Shown piece by piece: positions 1 through 7,199 of a DNA stretch of 64,000 bases; the first letter of the stretch is position 1; the number at the start of each line of letters is the position of its first letter. The translations under genes and the position numbers were made by a program. Below the pieces are notes generated by a model. The model worked only from the letters and a program-made list of their open reading frames with translations, was not told the DNA's origin and did no database searches. The stretch is from the NCBI RefSeq assembly GCF_900199725.1, contig NZ_LT904904.1, positions 2,268,609 to 2,332,608 of the forward strand. The letters run 5' to 3'. Source of the stretch: Cytobacillus massiliigabonensis (GTDB taxonomy: Bacteria > Bacillota > Bacilli > Bacillales > Cytobacillaceae).

Positions 1-440
1 TGAGGAGTTCATGGACCCCAAAAAACGAAGCAAATCGAAAAATGGTAGCCATGAGGCGCTCATGGATCCCGAAAAATGAAGCAAGCCGAAAAATGGTAGC
101 CATGAGGTGTTCATGGACCCCCAAAAACGAAAGAAACCGAAAAAATGGTAGCCATGAAGCGCGCATGGACCCCGAAAAACAAAGCAAACTGAAAAATGGT
201 AGCCATGTGGCGCTCATGAATCCCGAAAAACGAGGCAAATCGAAAAATGGTAGCCATGAGGTGTTCATGGACCCCCAAAAAAGAAGGAAACCGAAAAAAT
301 GGCAGCCATGAGGCGCTCATGGATCCCGAAAACGAAGCAAGCCGAAAAATGGTAGCCATGAAGGGTTCATGATGACCGAAAACCAGAGCAAGCCGAAAAT
401 CGGAAGTTATATCTGATTCATGAAACCCTAAAAAATCATC
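1..440. repeat. Tandem 51-bp minisatellite, about eight copies
   Basis: Units begin at about 1, 52, 103, 155, 206, 257, 309 and 359, a period of 50-52 bp. Each unit has the pattern TTCATGGAnCCC, then AAAAnGAAGnAA, then CGAAAAATGGTAGCCATG. The last unit is degenerate and the array decays by about 440. The left end is cut by the window edge. The period is a multiple of three, so both strands stay open and give repetitive translations with an FxATIF-like or KNGSHEA-like unit. No ribosome binding site precedes either frame, and copies differ by 1-bp indels (50, 51 and 52 bp) that would break any reading frame. I treat it as a non-coding repeat. Similar repeats occur between genes in other Bacillaceae. 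Confidence 0.85.
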
Positions 441-509
441 TAATAGACCTCGATACCGCAAAATAAGATCAGACTCTAACCAAGAAGATGGATCTTTTTT
501 ATCTTTGCT

Positions 510-1034
510 CTATTTTTTCAATATACTTAAATATTCTATCCAAGGACCAACATCTGTTGTGTACCTTTTTGCCATGACTCGTACGATTTGTGCGATATGG
601 GTTAAATCATGAGCAACCCACGTGGAAATCACTTCTCTTAACTTCACTGAACCAAATGCAGGGTGGGTACCTGGCATTTCAAGATGCTTCTCAGGGTCAA
701 CCATACTTTTTAGTTTCGAAATATTTTGCGCTCTTAAAGAATGAAACTCCTGCAGTTTTTGTGCTAATGAAACTTGGATCTCTTTATTTAAATGAGCGAA
801 ACGATCATAAGGGGGAAATGTTTGATTTTCACCTTCAGAAAGGATTAATTCAACTCTTTGTATCCAATTATTTTTCTCACCTTCAATGAGGTGTTCTACG
901 ACTTCATCAGTATTCCACGAACCTTCCCCTTCATTGCATTTCAGCCAACCTTCTGATAAGCCTGTTAATAAATACGACAAGGTTTGTGGTGTTCTTTCCA
1001 AAACCTCAATTGCTTCTTTCATATTAAAGTTCAT
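510..1034 (-). CDS. DinB-family protein (four-helix-bundle, putative metal-dependent)
   Basis: The 174-residue product has the size and helical layout of the DinB/YfiT superfamily. Histidines suited to metal binding lie near residue 48 (VEHLIEGE) and near residues 141-146 (VAHDLTHIAQ), the usual spacing for this fold. Family members are thiol- or metal-dependent transferases and hydrolases of mostly unknown substrate, so no specific reaction is assigned. The start is set by an AGAAAGGAG ribosome binding site eight bases upstream of the ATG. The gene is divergent from the luciferase-like oxidoreductase at 1222, and the shared 187-bp gap holds an inverted repeat. Confidence 0.85.
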   Translation of the reverse strand: MNFNMKEAIEVLERTPQTLSYLLTGLSEGWLKCNEGEGSWNTDEVVEHLIEGEKNNWIQRVELILSEGENQTFPPYDRFAHLNKEIQVSLAQKLQEFHSLRAQNISKLKSMVDPEKHLEMPGTHPAFGSVKLREVISTWVAHDLTHIAQIVRVMAKRYTTDVGPWIEYLSILKK

Positions 1035-1070
1035 AGTATGGCTCCTTTCTAATATAAATTCTGGGTAAAT

Positions 1071-1118
1071 GTTGTTTTAGTGTTTTTTTCTTGCTAAAAA
1101 TAAGTTAAAACAACACTA
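1071..1118. promoter_or_regulatory. Inverted repeat in divergent intergenic region
   Basis: GTTGTTTTA (1071-1079) is repeated inversely as TAAAACAAC (1106-1114), and the overlapping TAGTGTT (1078-1084) as AACACTA (1112-1118). It lies between the divergent DinB-like and LLM oxidoreductase genes, so it may be an operator. No regulator is encoded nearby. Confidence 0.35.
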
Positions 1119-1221
1119 TTAAAGAAGTACAATATGTACGTATAAATTATACTAGACTAATCTGTTAAGTATGCTAACCCTAAGTACAAAAAATACATAG
1201 TTTAAGTAGGAGGTCTTAAAA

Positions 1222-2283
1222 ATGGAAATTGGTATAAGCACATTTGTAGAAACAACACCAGATATTAAAACAGGTGAGGTCATTAGTCACGCTCAGCGTA
1301 TTCGTGAGGTCGTGGAAGAGATTGTTCTAGCAGATAAGGTTGGCTTGGATGTATTTGGAGTAGGTGAACATCACCGCGTTGATTATGCCGCATCTTCACC
1401 GGCTGTCATTCTAGCTGCAGCTGCGTCTCGAACAGAGAAGATTAGACTTACGAGTGCGGTTACTGTTCTCTCTTCGGCTGATCCAGTGCGAGTATTTCAG
1501 GATTTTGCAACCGTTGATGCCATCTCAAATGGCCGTGCGGAAATCATGGCAGGAAGGGGGTCCTTTATCGAATCATTTCCATTGTTTGGTTATGATTTAA
1601 ATGACTATGACGAATTGTTTGAAGAGAAGCTTGAATTATTGCTGAAAATTGTGGCTTCTGAAAAGGTAACTTGGAAAGGCGGACATCGGCCAGCCATTCA
1701 GAATCTTGGTGTGTATCCACGCCCGGTACAGGGCCCTCTTCCAGTATGGATTGGTAGCGGCGGAAATTCAGAATCTGTCGTTCGTGCTGGAATATTAGGT
1801 CTTCCGCTTGTACTTGCAATAATTGGCGGCCGTCCTCTCCAGTTTGGTGCACTTGTAAAGCTATATAAAAGAGCGGCTGCACATGCTGGACATGATCTAT
1901 CTAAGCTAACTGTAGCTTCCCATTCACACGGGTTTATTGCTGAGGATAAGGAAACTGCAGCAGATAAATTTTTCCCTTCCACTCAGTATGTAATGAACAA
2001 ATTAGGGAGAGAGCGTGGATGGGGACCGTATACTCGTTCTAGTTTTGATGATGCCCGCAGTTTAGAAGGTGCCCTATACGTTGGTGATCCGCAAACAGTA
2101 GCTGAAAAGATCATTTACCTGCGAAAAAATGTAGGGATTACTCGTTTTATGCTGCACGTACCAGTTGGAACGATGCCACATGCCGAAGTCATAAAAGCAA
2201 TTGAGTTGTTAGGTAAAGAAGTGGCGCCTCTAGTTCGGAAAGAGGTTGCTAGATGGGAAGCTGAAGGAGAAGAAAAAAATTGA
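1222..2283 (+). CDS. LLM-class flavin-dependent oxidoreductase
   Basis: The 353-residue product has the bacterial luciferase-like monooxygenase fold: an N-terminal strand (EIGISTF), then VFGVGEHH around residues 45-52 and LTSAVTVLSSADPVRVFQDFATVD around 75-100. These are the usual flavin and barrel motifs. It resembles the subgroup of single-component LLM oxidoreductases of about 350 residues, which use reduced FMN from a partner reductase. The substrate cannot be told from sequence. A GGAGG ribosome binding site sits eight bases before the ATG. It appears monocistronic. Confidence 0.85.
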   Translation: MEIGISTFVETTPDIKTGEVISHAQRIREVVEEIVLADKVGLDVFGVGEHHRVDYAASSPAVILAAAASRTEKIRLTSAVTVLSSADPVRVFQDFATVDAISNGRAEIMAGRGSFIESFPLFGYDLNDYDELFEEKLELLLKIVASEKVTWKGGHRPAIQNLGVYPRPVQGPLPVWIGSGGNSESVVRAGILGLPLVLAIIGGRPLQFGALVKLYKRAAAHAGHDLSKLTVASHSHGFIAEDKETAADKFFPSTQYVMNKLGRERGWGPYTRSSFDDARSLEGALYVGDPQTVAEKIIYLRKNVGITRFMLHVPVGTMPHAEVIKAIELLGKEVAPLVRKEVARWEAEGEEKN

Positions 2284-2369
2284 TATTCTTTTTTATAGGA
2301 AAAACATAGTCTTTCATAAAGGATATATAAGAAAATATATCCATTTTTTAGACAAATAAAATAAATTAT

Positions 2370-2383
2370 AGAACAAGTGTTCT
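2370..2383. promoter_or_regulatory. LexA (SOS) box-like palindrome before the toxin gene
   Basis: AGAACAAGTGTTCT is a perfect 14-bp palindrome and fits the Bacillus LexA pattern GAAC-RNRY-GTTC exactly in its core. It lies where the -35 region of the toxin promoter should be, nine bases upstream of the -10 hexamer. A bound repressor would therefore block transcription. The assignment rests only on the consensus match. Confidence 0.5.
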
Positions 2384-2388
2384 TGTTG

Positions 2389-2397
2389 TGTTATAAT
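2389..2397 (+). promoter_or_regulatory. Extended -10 promoter of the holin-like toxin
   Basis: TGTTATAAT contains a TGn extension followed by a perfect TATAAT at 2392-2397. There is no good -35 hexamer. That region is occupied by the LexA-like palindrome. Transcription would start near 2404. Confidence 0.55.
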
Positions 2398-2463
2398 TTT
2401 AATAGCAATAGTATAGGAAGCTCAAGGGTGGTTAGCATTCCCTAATGAAAGGGGGTGCTGCCT

Positions 2464-2547
2464 ATGTCGATCTTTCAGGCAATTATGATTATGATTGCGT
2501 TTGCAAGTTTGATTGTATCGATTATCGCTTTAACACAGAAAAAGTAA
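2464..2547 (+). CDS. Small hydrophobic holin-like type I toxin
   Basis: This 27-residue peptide begins MSIFQAIMIMI and ends ALTQKK. It has one strongly hydrophobic helix and a short basic tail, matching the putative holin-like toxin family (TxpA/BsrG and related peptides) that inserts in the cytoplasmic membrane. AAAGGGGGTG is the ribosome binding site. Two RNA features support a type I locus. The 5' leader segment GCTCAAGGGTGG (2420-2431) is perfectly complementary to CCACCCTTGAGC (2549-2560) just after the stop, as in mRNAs that fold end to end. A convergent antisense transcription unit overlaps the 3' end. Toxicity is inferred from the family. Confidence 0.7.
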   Translation: MSIFQAIMIMIAFASLIVSIIALTQKK

Positions 2548-2592
2548 TCCACCCTTGAGCTCGCCCAGCAAGAGAGATGGATTACTTTTTTA
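2541..2592. terminator. Bidirectional terminator of toxin mRNA and antisense RNA
   Basis: An 11-bp stem pairs AAAGTAATCCA (2541-2551) with TGGATTACTTT (2578-2588). T-runs follow on both strands, so it can end the toxin mRNA on the plus strand and the antisense RNA on the minus strand. Confidence 0.7.
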
Positions 2593-2686
2593 ATCCTGCT
2601 GATCCCCTTTTGGGACCTAGCTATTGCACAGACCGTTTTAGTGTAACCAGCACTAGCGGTCTTTTTAATTATATGATTGTTCTATA
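2541..2686 (-). ncRNA. Putative antitoxin antisense RNA of the type I locus
   Basis: A minus-strand promoter at 2692-2719 points toward the toxin, and a minus-strand terminator lies at 2541-2588. The predicted RNA is about 145 nt and overlaps the toxin stop region and 3' UTR. It includes a hairpin with stem AGACCG/CGGTCT (2630-2662). This is the layout of 3'-overlapping antitoxins such as RatA and SR4. The transcript itself is inferred. Confidence 0.5.
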
Positions 2687-2691
2687 TTTTT

Positions 2692-2719
2692 ATTATACTT
2701 AATGTACTTGAAAAAGCAA
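2692..2719 (-). promoter_or_regulatory. Sigma-A promoter for the antisense RNA
   Basis: On the minus strand TTGCTT (2714-2719) and a perfect TATAAT (2692-2697) are separated by 16 bp. No coding sequence follows for this promoter, which fits an RNA gene. Confidence 0.55.
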
Positions 2720-2814
2720 ACAACAGGAACTGAAAAATATTGTATATTTCTTTTTTCCCCTTCAGATAATATAAAGGCAATGAAGAATCAAACATATATC
2801 AGGAGATGAAAAAA

Positions 2815-2952
2815 ATGAAAACAAAGGATAATTTTTTACAGGGAGCTAAAGTGACTAAAGATAATCAAATTTTTGGGACACCTAATAGCAAGAGTAAGAA
2901 TGGAACTGGTGATTCACCCAATGATAACGCGCGTAATAAAAATACAAAATGA
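2815..2952 (+). CDS. Small hydrophilic protein, possibly spore-associated
   Basis: The 45-residue product starts MKTKDNFLQGAKVTKD and ends NDNARNKNTK. It is rich in Asn, Lys, Asp and Gly, has no hydrophobic segment and no Cys. An AGGAG ribosome binding site and a terminator directly downstream (2966-3000) indicate a real monocistronic gene. Size and composition resemble minor small acid-soluble spore proteins, but I do not recognise the exact family. TGTATA and CAGATAAT spaced 16 bp upstream could be a forespore-type promoter. This is weak. Confidence 0.5.
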   Translation: MKTKDNFLQGAKVTKDNQIFGTPNSKSKNGTGDSPNDNARNKNTK

Positions 2953-2965
2953 TACAATAAAAAGG

Positions 2966-3000
2966 CAGCCAAGAAAAACTTGGTTGTTTTTAATTTTTTT
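2966..3000 (+). terminator. Intrinsic terminator
   Basis: CAGCCAAG (2966-2973) pairs with CTTGGTTG (2979-2986), followed by TTTTTAATTTTTTT. It ends the small gene at 2815-2952. Confidence 0.75.
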
Positions 3001-3103
3001 ATGGAAATTCAAAGACTTACAGGTGGCTGGTAGTTTAGTATTCTAATATGGAAAATGGTTTTATTTCGACAGAACCAAGTAAAAGAGAACAGGAGGAATC
3101 TAT

Positions 3104-3961
3104 ATGCAAACATTAGTAAAAATCAGTAAACGATTTTGGTATCAGACACCTGTGTCAGAGACGGATCGACCTATTTTAGGAGTGGTTATAGGGGATAAAC
3201 GCTCTTTAATGATCGACGCTGGCAATTCGGAAGAGCATGCGAAATATTTTCTTAGAGAATTAGAAAAGAATAATATTCTTCAGCCAAGTATAGTAGTGCT
3301 TACACATTGGCATTGGGACCATACTTTTGGATTATCCGGATTAGACATGATTTCAATTGCTTCTAGTCGAACAAAAAAGGAGCTTGAAAAGCAAGTCCCG
3401 TTCGAATGGAATGATGCTGCATTGGATGAACGAGTAAAAGCTGGTGTGGAAATAGAATTTTGTGCAAATGCCATTAAAAAAGAATATGGAAGGGAAAGGA
3501 ATATTACAATTACTCTTCCAGAAATAACTTTCGAAACGAAGATGGAGATTGACCTTGGAGGTGTCACTTGTCAACTTCAGCATGTTGGCGGCGATCATGC
3601 TCAAGATTCTGTCATTGTTTATGTAAAGGAAGAGAAGATATTATTTTTAGGGGATGCCATATATGCTAACCTTTATTCAAGCAAAAGAAATCACACTGTG
3701 AAAAGGACTCTGCAGCTTTTAGACAATATTGACCAATTTGATGCGGAAATCTATATTCTTTCGCATTGGAAGCCAGTATCTCAGGAAGAATATCAGCAAG
3801 AAGCGAATTTGTTAAGGAGAGTCGCTCGCTTAACTGAGCGATTTGCTGGAAAAAATGAAGAGATTGTGAAAGCTTATCAGGCGATTGTTAAGAGAGATTT
3901 AAATGAAGATGAGCTTGAAGTAATCGAGTATTTTATTAATGGGTACGAAGTAGAGAGGTAA
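3104..3961 (+). CDS. MBL-fold metallo-hydrolase
   Basis: The 285-residue product has the metallo-beta-lactamase fold. MIDAG is at residues 36-40, the zinc motif HWHWDH at 68-73, GGDHAQDS near 161-168, FLGDAIY near 183, and a final metal-ligand histidine in LSHWK near 239. The family includes thiolesterases, glyoxalase II-type enzymes and lactonases. The C-terminal 50 residues are helical and charged and may carry substrate specificity, but no substrate can be named. An AGGAGG site precedes the ATG. The C45-like gene follows 49 bp after the stop, so the two may be co-transcribed. Confidence 0.85.
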   Translation: MQTLVKISKRFWYQTPVSETDRPILGVVIGDKRSLMIDAGNSEEHAKYFLRELEKNNILQPSIVVLTHWHWDHTFGLSGLDMISIASSRTKKELEKQVPFEWNDAALDERVKAGVEIEFCANAIKKEYGRERNITITLPEITFETKMEIDLGGVTCQLQHVGGDHAQDSVIVYVKEEKILFLGDAIYANLYSSKRNHTVKRTLQLLDNIDQFDAEIYILSHWKPVSQEEYQQEANLLRRVARLTERFAGKNEEIVKAYQAIVKRDLNEDELEVIEYFINGYEVER

Positions 3962-4010
3962 AAAATTTCATGTTTTTATTGCAAAGGCACCGTAGAAAGT
4001 GGAGGATTTT

Positions 4011-5075
4011 ATGATGAAAAAGGTTTTTGCAGATGTCATTCAATTTCGTGGCACACATTACGATTTTGGCTTTTTACAAGGAGAAGAGCTTAAAGATTCG
4101 ATATTAATCAAGAATAGGGAGCGACAGTGGAAGGTAAGAAAACCGCTCTTTAAAATTGACCTTAATGAAACTAAACTGGTTTTCCAGAGGCTGGCACCGA
4201 TGATTTGGGAAGAATTACTAGGATTGCGCGATGCTTTGGAATGGCCAATGGAAAGGGTATTACAGGAATTTGGCGGGTACAGAGTTAATATCAATCCATC
4301 TGGGTGTTCCATTTTTGTGGGTGACCATTACATGATTCGTAATTATGATTATCATCCGAAAACGTATGACGGACGTTGTGTAGTTTTCCAACCTATGGAT
4401 AGTGGATATGCGACAATCGGCTTAAGTCAGAAAATTACGGGAAGATGTGATGGGATGAATGAAAAAGGCTTAACTATGGGCTATACATTTATGAATCGGA
4501 AACGCCCAGGCGATGGCTTTATTTGTCACATGATTGGCAGGATTATACTTGAATTGTGCTCGAATACCGAAGAGGCTGTTGATTTGTTGAAAGAGATTTC
4601 ACATCGAGGTTCCTTCAGTTACGTTTTATTCGATTCAACAGGCAAGTTGCCATATATTGTTGAGACTTCGCCTAGAAGAGTAGAGGTTAGGCAGGGATAC
4701 GCTTGTACGAATCATTTTAAGCTCATGACGGAAGAGAATCGTCATGTCTTAGATGATTCGAAAAAAAGAATGCAAGTAATCGAAGATCACCAAGGAGATG
4801 GGTTAAGTGGTCATGATGCATTCCGGTTATTAAACGATACTGATAAAGGGATATTCTCCAAACTTTATGGAAGCTGGGCAGGTACGATTCATACCTCCGC
4901 TTATCTTCCACAAGAGTTGCAGGCATGGATTGCGCTAGGTGGAGATCAAGAACCAACAAAAATCGATTTTTCTAAATGGTTGAATAAAGAGGATCTTCCT
5001 TTTAAGCGATTAGAAGGCATGGTGGAAACGGATATCCCTTTTGTAAATATGGAACAAGCAGATTGGTATCGATAA
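4011..5075 (+). CDS. C45-family autoproteolytic acyltransferase/hydrolase
   Basis: The product of about 354 residues resembles the peptidase C45 / acyl-CoA:6-aminopenicillanate acyltransferase group of Ntn-hydrolases. These self-cleave before a cysteine that becomes the N-terminal nucleophile. The likely site is PSGCSIFVGD with Cys near residue 99, followed by the typical MIRNYDYHP and GRCDGMNEKGLTMG segments. The GGAGG at 4001-4005 decides the start: ATG at 4011 or 4014. A frame-extending GTG at 3999 overlaps that site and is unlikely. It probably hydrolyses an amide or acyl bond of a small molecule, which is not identifiable here. Confidence 0.8.
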   Translation: MMKKVFADVIQFRGTHYDFGFLQGEELKDSILIKNRERQWKVRKPLFKIDLNETKLVFQRLAPMIWEELLGLRDALEWPMERVLQEFGGYRVNINPSGCSIFVGDHYMIRNYDYHPKTYDGRCVVFQPMDSGYATIGLSQKITGRCDGMNEKGLTMGYTFMNRKRPGDGFICHMIGRIILELCSNTEEAVDLLKEISHRGSFSYVLFDSTGKLPYIVETSPRRVEVRQGYACTNHFKLMTEENRHVLDDSKKRMQVIEDHQGDGLSGHDAFRLLNDTDKGIFSKLYGSWAGTIHTSAYLPQELQAWIALGGDQEPTKIDFSKWLNKEDLPFKRLEGMVETDIPFVNMEQADWYR

Positions 5076-5135
5076 TACTTTTTAGTGAAACTATTAAATT
5101 ATTTCGACAAAGCGATTGATCCATCATATTACTTC

Positions 5136-5186
5136 GATAAATAAAGTGCCAATTTCTATTCAATAGAAATTGGCACTTTATTTATC
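5136..5186. terminator. Bidirectional terminator with a 23-bp perfect stem
   Basis: GATAAATAAAGTGCC...TTTCTA (5136-5158) pairs perfectly with its complement at 5164-5186 around a five-base loop. A/T-rich flanks allow termination in both directions, between the convergent genes ending at 5075 and 5182. The stop codon of the minus-strand gene lies inside the stem. Confidence 0.85.
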
Positions 5187-5391
5187 TTGATGTTTTTGGC
5201 GGTTGGCAAACATCACATTTTCGTTGATGGTTATTTTTAAATTTTGTAAATGTTTTTTCAAAATTGCTGCCACAAGCACATTCAAATAGTAACTTTTGAG
5301 AAAAACCGTGATATTCGGCTGTCAATAATTTGCTATCCGAATTCTTCTCAACAAATTCTTTAATTTTATCGATTGTCCATCGTTTATTCAT
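5182..5391 (-). CDS. Small zinc-ribbon protein
   Basis: This 69-residue protein carries two cysteine pairs, CAC near residues 38-40 and CDVC near 58-61. They are set in the pattern ...FECACGSNFEKTFTKFKNN...RKCDVCQ. That is a treble-clef/zinc-ribbon arrangement seen in DNA-binding N-terminal domains of phage-type HNH endonucleases and in stand-alone small proteins. No nuclease domain is present. A TGGAGGGG ribosome binding site precedes the ATG. Its role is unknown. Nucleic-acid binding is an inference. Confidence 0.65.
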   Translation of the reverse strand: MNKRWTIDKIKEFVEKNSDSKLLTAEYHGFSQKLLFECACGSNFEKTFTKFKNNHQRKCDVCQPPKTSR

Positions 5392-5480
5392 TTAATACCC
5401 CTCCAAATATTATTACTAGGCGGAGGCTGTTTTGGCTCCGTTCAATTATGAGTTAAAGTCGTAATTATCCTAAGTTTTTT

Positions 5481-5509
5481 ATTATAGCATGTGTATGCCC
5501 ATATTTAAA
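5481..5509 (-). promoter_or_regulatory. Promoter of the zinc-ribbon gene
   Basis: On the minus strand TTTAAA (5504-5509) and TATAAT (5481-5486) are 17 bp apart, and a TGC extension lies before the -10. It points to the gene ending at 5182. The rest of the 5392-5660 gap holds the NrtR-type operator and nothing else I can name. Confidence 0.5.
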
Positions 5510-5618
5510 GAAATCTATAGGTGTTCTTTCTTTTAGGATAATTTTTATTAGAAATGGTTAAAATTAGGTAATTTTAGCTAGAGACAGTTTTTAATTACTG
5601 TGATAATATGTAAATAAC

Positions 5619-5637
5619 AATTAACATATTGTTAATT
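5619..5637. promoter_or_regulatory. NrtR-type operator upstream of nrtR
   Basis: AATTAACA-TAT-TGTTAATT is a perfect palindrome with 8-bp arms and a 3-bp centre, 23 bp before the regulator's ATG. The same arms recur at 6461-6479 before pnuC. Repetition before two genes of one pathway, next to an NrtR-type regulator, makes it the likely operator. Confidence 0.7.
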
Positions 5638-5660
5638 AAAAAACAAAAGGTGAGAAGCTG

Positions 5661-6443
5661 ATGAGCGATACTATTTTAAATTATAATGTTAGCAACTATC
5701 GAACGCCTGATGGATATACGAGTGATATAGCCGTATTCACAATTATTTCAACTGAAGTCGGTGCTTATAAGCCACCTGAAAAAACATTAAAAATTATGCT
5801 TATTAAAAGGACAGAGAAGACAAAAGAAGGCGACTCCAATATAGAAGGAGGAAAATGGGCATTGCCGGGTGGTTTTATACAACCGGACGAAACCGCTTAT
5901 GATGCAGCGGTAAGAGAATTAGGCGAGGAGACAGGAATTACTGGTTTAAGAATTAAGCATTTTGGAGTGTATGATCAATTTGGCCGTGATAAGCGGGGAT
6001 GGATTATCTCAAATGCCCATTATGCGATTGTTCCTGAAAATAAGCTTGTTAATAGAAGAGCATCAGATGATGCCGCTGAGGTAGAGCTTTTCTCTATGGA
6101 CGAAGTGTTTCAGCTGGACTTGGCTTTCGATCATAGGCAAATTATTGAGGAAGCTTTATGGTTCATTAGAAAGGATATGTCCTTAACAACTCTTGCCAAA
6201 AGTTTTTTGCCAAAACAATTTGTTCTTTCAGAATTACAAGGAGTCTTATTAACCGTTTTGGATGAGCCTTGGCTCAAGCTTGATGCTCAATTTTTCAGGA
6301 AAGCTCATTCTTTACCATTTATTGAAAAAGTTGTGAAGGATGGAGAGCCGCAAAAGACCAATCGTTGGTCGAAAAATAAAGCGCAGCTGTATCGATTTAA
6401 TGATTATGAGCCATATGTTTCCATTTATAATGCTAAATATTAA
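5661..6443 (+). CDS. NrtR-type Nudix transcriptional regulator of NAD metabolism
   Basis: The 260-residue protein has an N-terminal Nudix domain, with the box GGFIQPDETAYDAAVRELGE at about 75-94 and continuing EETGI. The C-terminal 90 residues resemble the winged helix of NrtR, including FVLSELQGVLLTVL and FFRKAHSLPFIEK. NrtR proteins are repressors that sense ADP-ribose or related NAD metabolites. The catalytic REXXEE residues are intact here, so hydrolase activity may remain. The gene heads the pnuC-nadR operon and is preceded by the palindrome it probably binds, suggesting autoregulation. Many Bacillales use the unrelated NiaR for NAD control, so NrtR here is of interest. Confidence 0.85.
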   Translation: MSDTILNYNVSNYRTPDGYTSDIAVFTIISTEVGAYKPPEKTLKIMLIKRTEKTKEGDSNIEGGKWALPGGFIQPDETAYDAAVRELGEETGITGLRIKHFGVYDQFGRDKRGWIISNAHYAIVPENKLVNRRASDDAAEVELFSMDEVFQLDLAFDHRQIIEEALWFIRKDMSLTTLAKSFLPKQFVLSELQGVLLTVLDEPWLKLDAQFFRKAHSLPFIEKVVKDGEPQKTNRWSKNKAQLYRFNDYEPYVSIYNAKY

Positions 6444-6459
6444 TTTTTTTTAAGGGTTA

Positions 6460-6480
6460 CAATTAACAAATTGTTAATTG
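6460..6480. promoter_or_regulatory. Second NrtR-type operator, upstream of pnuC
   Basis: AATTAACA-AAT-TGTTAATT, extended by one outer C/G pair, repeats the arms of the site at 5619-5637. It lies between nrtR and pnuC, 24 bp before the pnuC start. This placement argues against translation starting at the in-frame TTG at 6471, which is inside the palindrome. Confidence 0.7.
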
Positions 6481-6503
6481 ATTTTCTAATAGGAGTGATA
6501 ATA

Positions 6504-7199
6504 ATGAAGATCATGAAAGATTGGACTATTTTTGAAAGGATATGGCTTCTATCCTTTACGCTAATAAATGTTTACTTATTTTTTGCCTGGGACGATACCA
6601 TTCTTGGTTTAATTACATCCATTTCTGGGATGCTCTGTGTTGTATTAGTTGCAAAAGGAAAAGTGAGCAACTACTATTTTGGCATCATTCAAACTGGAAC
6701 CTATGCCTACATCGCATACGGGTATGGACTTTATGGTGAGGTGATGCTCAATGCCCTGTTTTATTTCCCGCTCCAATTTGTCGGAATTTATTTATGGAAG
6801 CGTCATACAGCAGACCGCAAGATAAAAGGGGAAGATATTCAAATCAAGGTATTAACGAAAAAGGGATGGATCGGAACGATTGTGTCTTTTCTGGCAATTT
6901 TTATTCTATATGGGCTTCTTTTGAAAAAACTAGGAGGGAATGTGGTCTGGATTGATTCTGCTACCACAACCTTATCTGTTATCGCTCAAATTCTCATGTT
7001 AAGACGATACACGCAGCAATGGTTATTCTGGATCGCAGTAAACGTTTTATCAATTGTACTCTGGATGAAGGCATTGATTTTACAAGGTGGCAACGATGTA
7101 TCCATGCTTGTGATGTGGTCAGCCTTTCTAATAAATAGCATATATGGGTATTACAACTGGACTAAAGTTTATAAGAAACAGAAGGGAGAAGGAAAGTAA
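6504..7199 (+). CDS. PnuC-family nicotinamide riboside transporter
   Basis: This membrane protein of 231 residues has about seven hydrophobic segments. It carries the PnuC hallmarks: a GEVMLNALFYFPLQFVGIYLW-like segment near residue 78, and TQQWLFWIAVNVLSIVLWMK near 165. PnuC proteins import nicotinamide riboside by facilitated diffusion, with trapping by a downstream kinase. The start at 6504 follows AGGAG at 6491-6495. The next gene, encoding the matching kinase/adenylyltransferase, begins at the base right after the stop, so coupled expression is expected. An NrtR-type operator lies upstream. Confidence 0.9.
   Translation: MKIMKDWTIFERIWLLSFTLINVYLFFAWDDTILGLITSISGMLCVVLVAKGKVSNYYFGIIQTGTYAYIAYGYGLYGEVMLNALFYFPLQFVGIYLWKRHTADRKIKGEDIQIKVLTKKGWIGTIVSFLAIFILYGLLLKKLGGNVVWIDSATTTLSVIAQILMLRRYTQQWLFWIAVNVLSIVLWMKALILQGGNDVSMLVMWSAFLINSIYGYYNWTKVYKKQKGEGK

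Noticed and set aside
1-440. CRISPR array
   Set aside because: Units are contiguous 51-bp tandem copies without unique spacers, and no cas gene is present.
42-461. Long open frames on both strands across the tandem repeat
   Set aside because: They follow from a repeat period divisible by three. No ribosome binding site is present and units differ by 1-bp indels.
6471-6503. N-terminal extension of PnuC from TTG 6471
   Set aside because: It lies inside the operator palindrome, and AGGAG sits correctly before ATG 6504.
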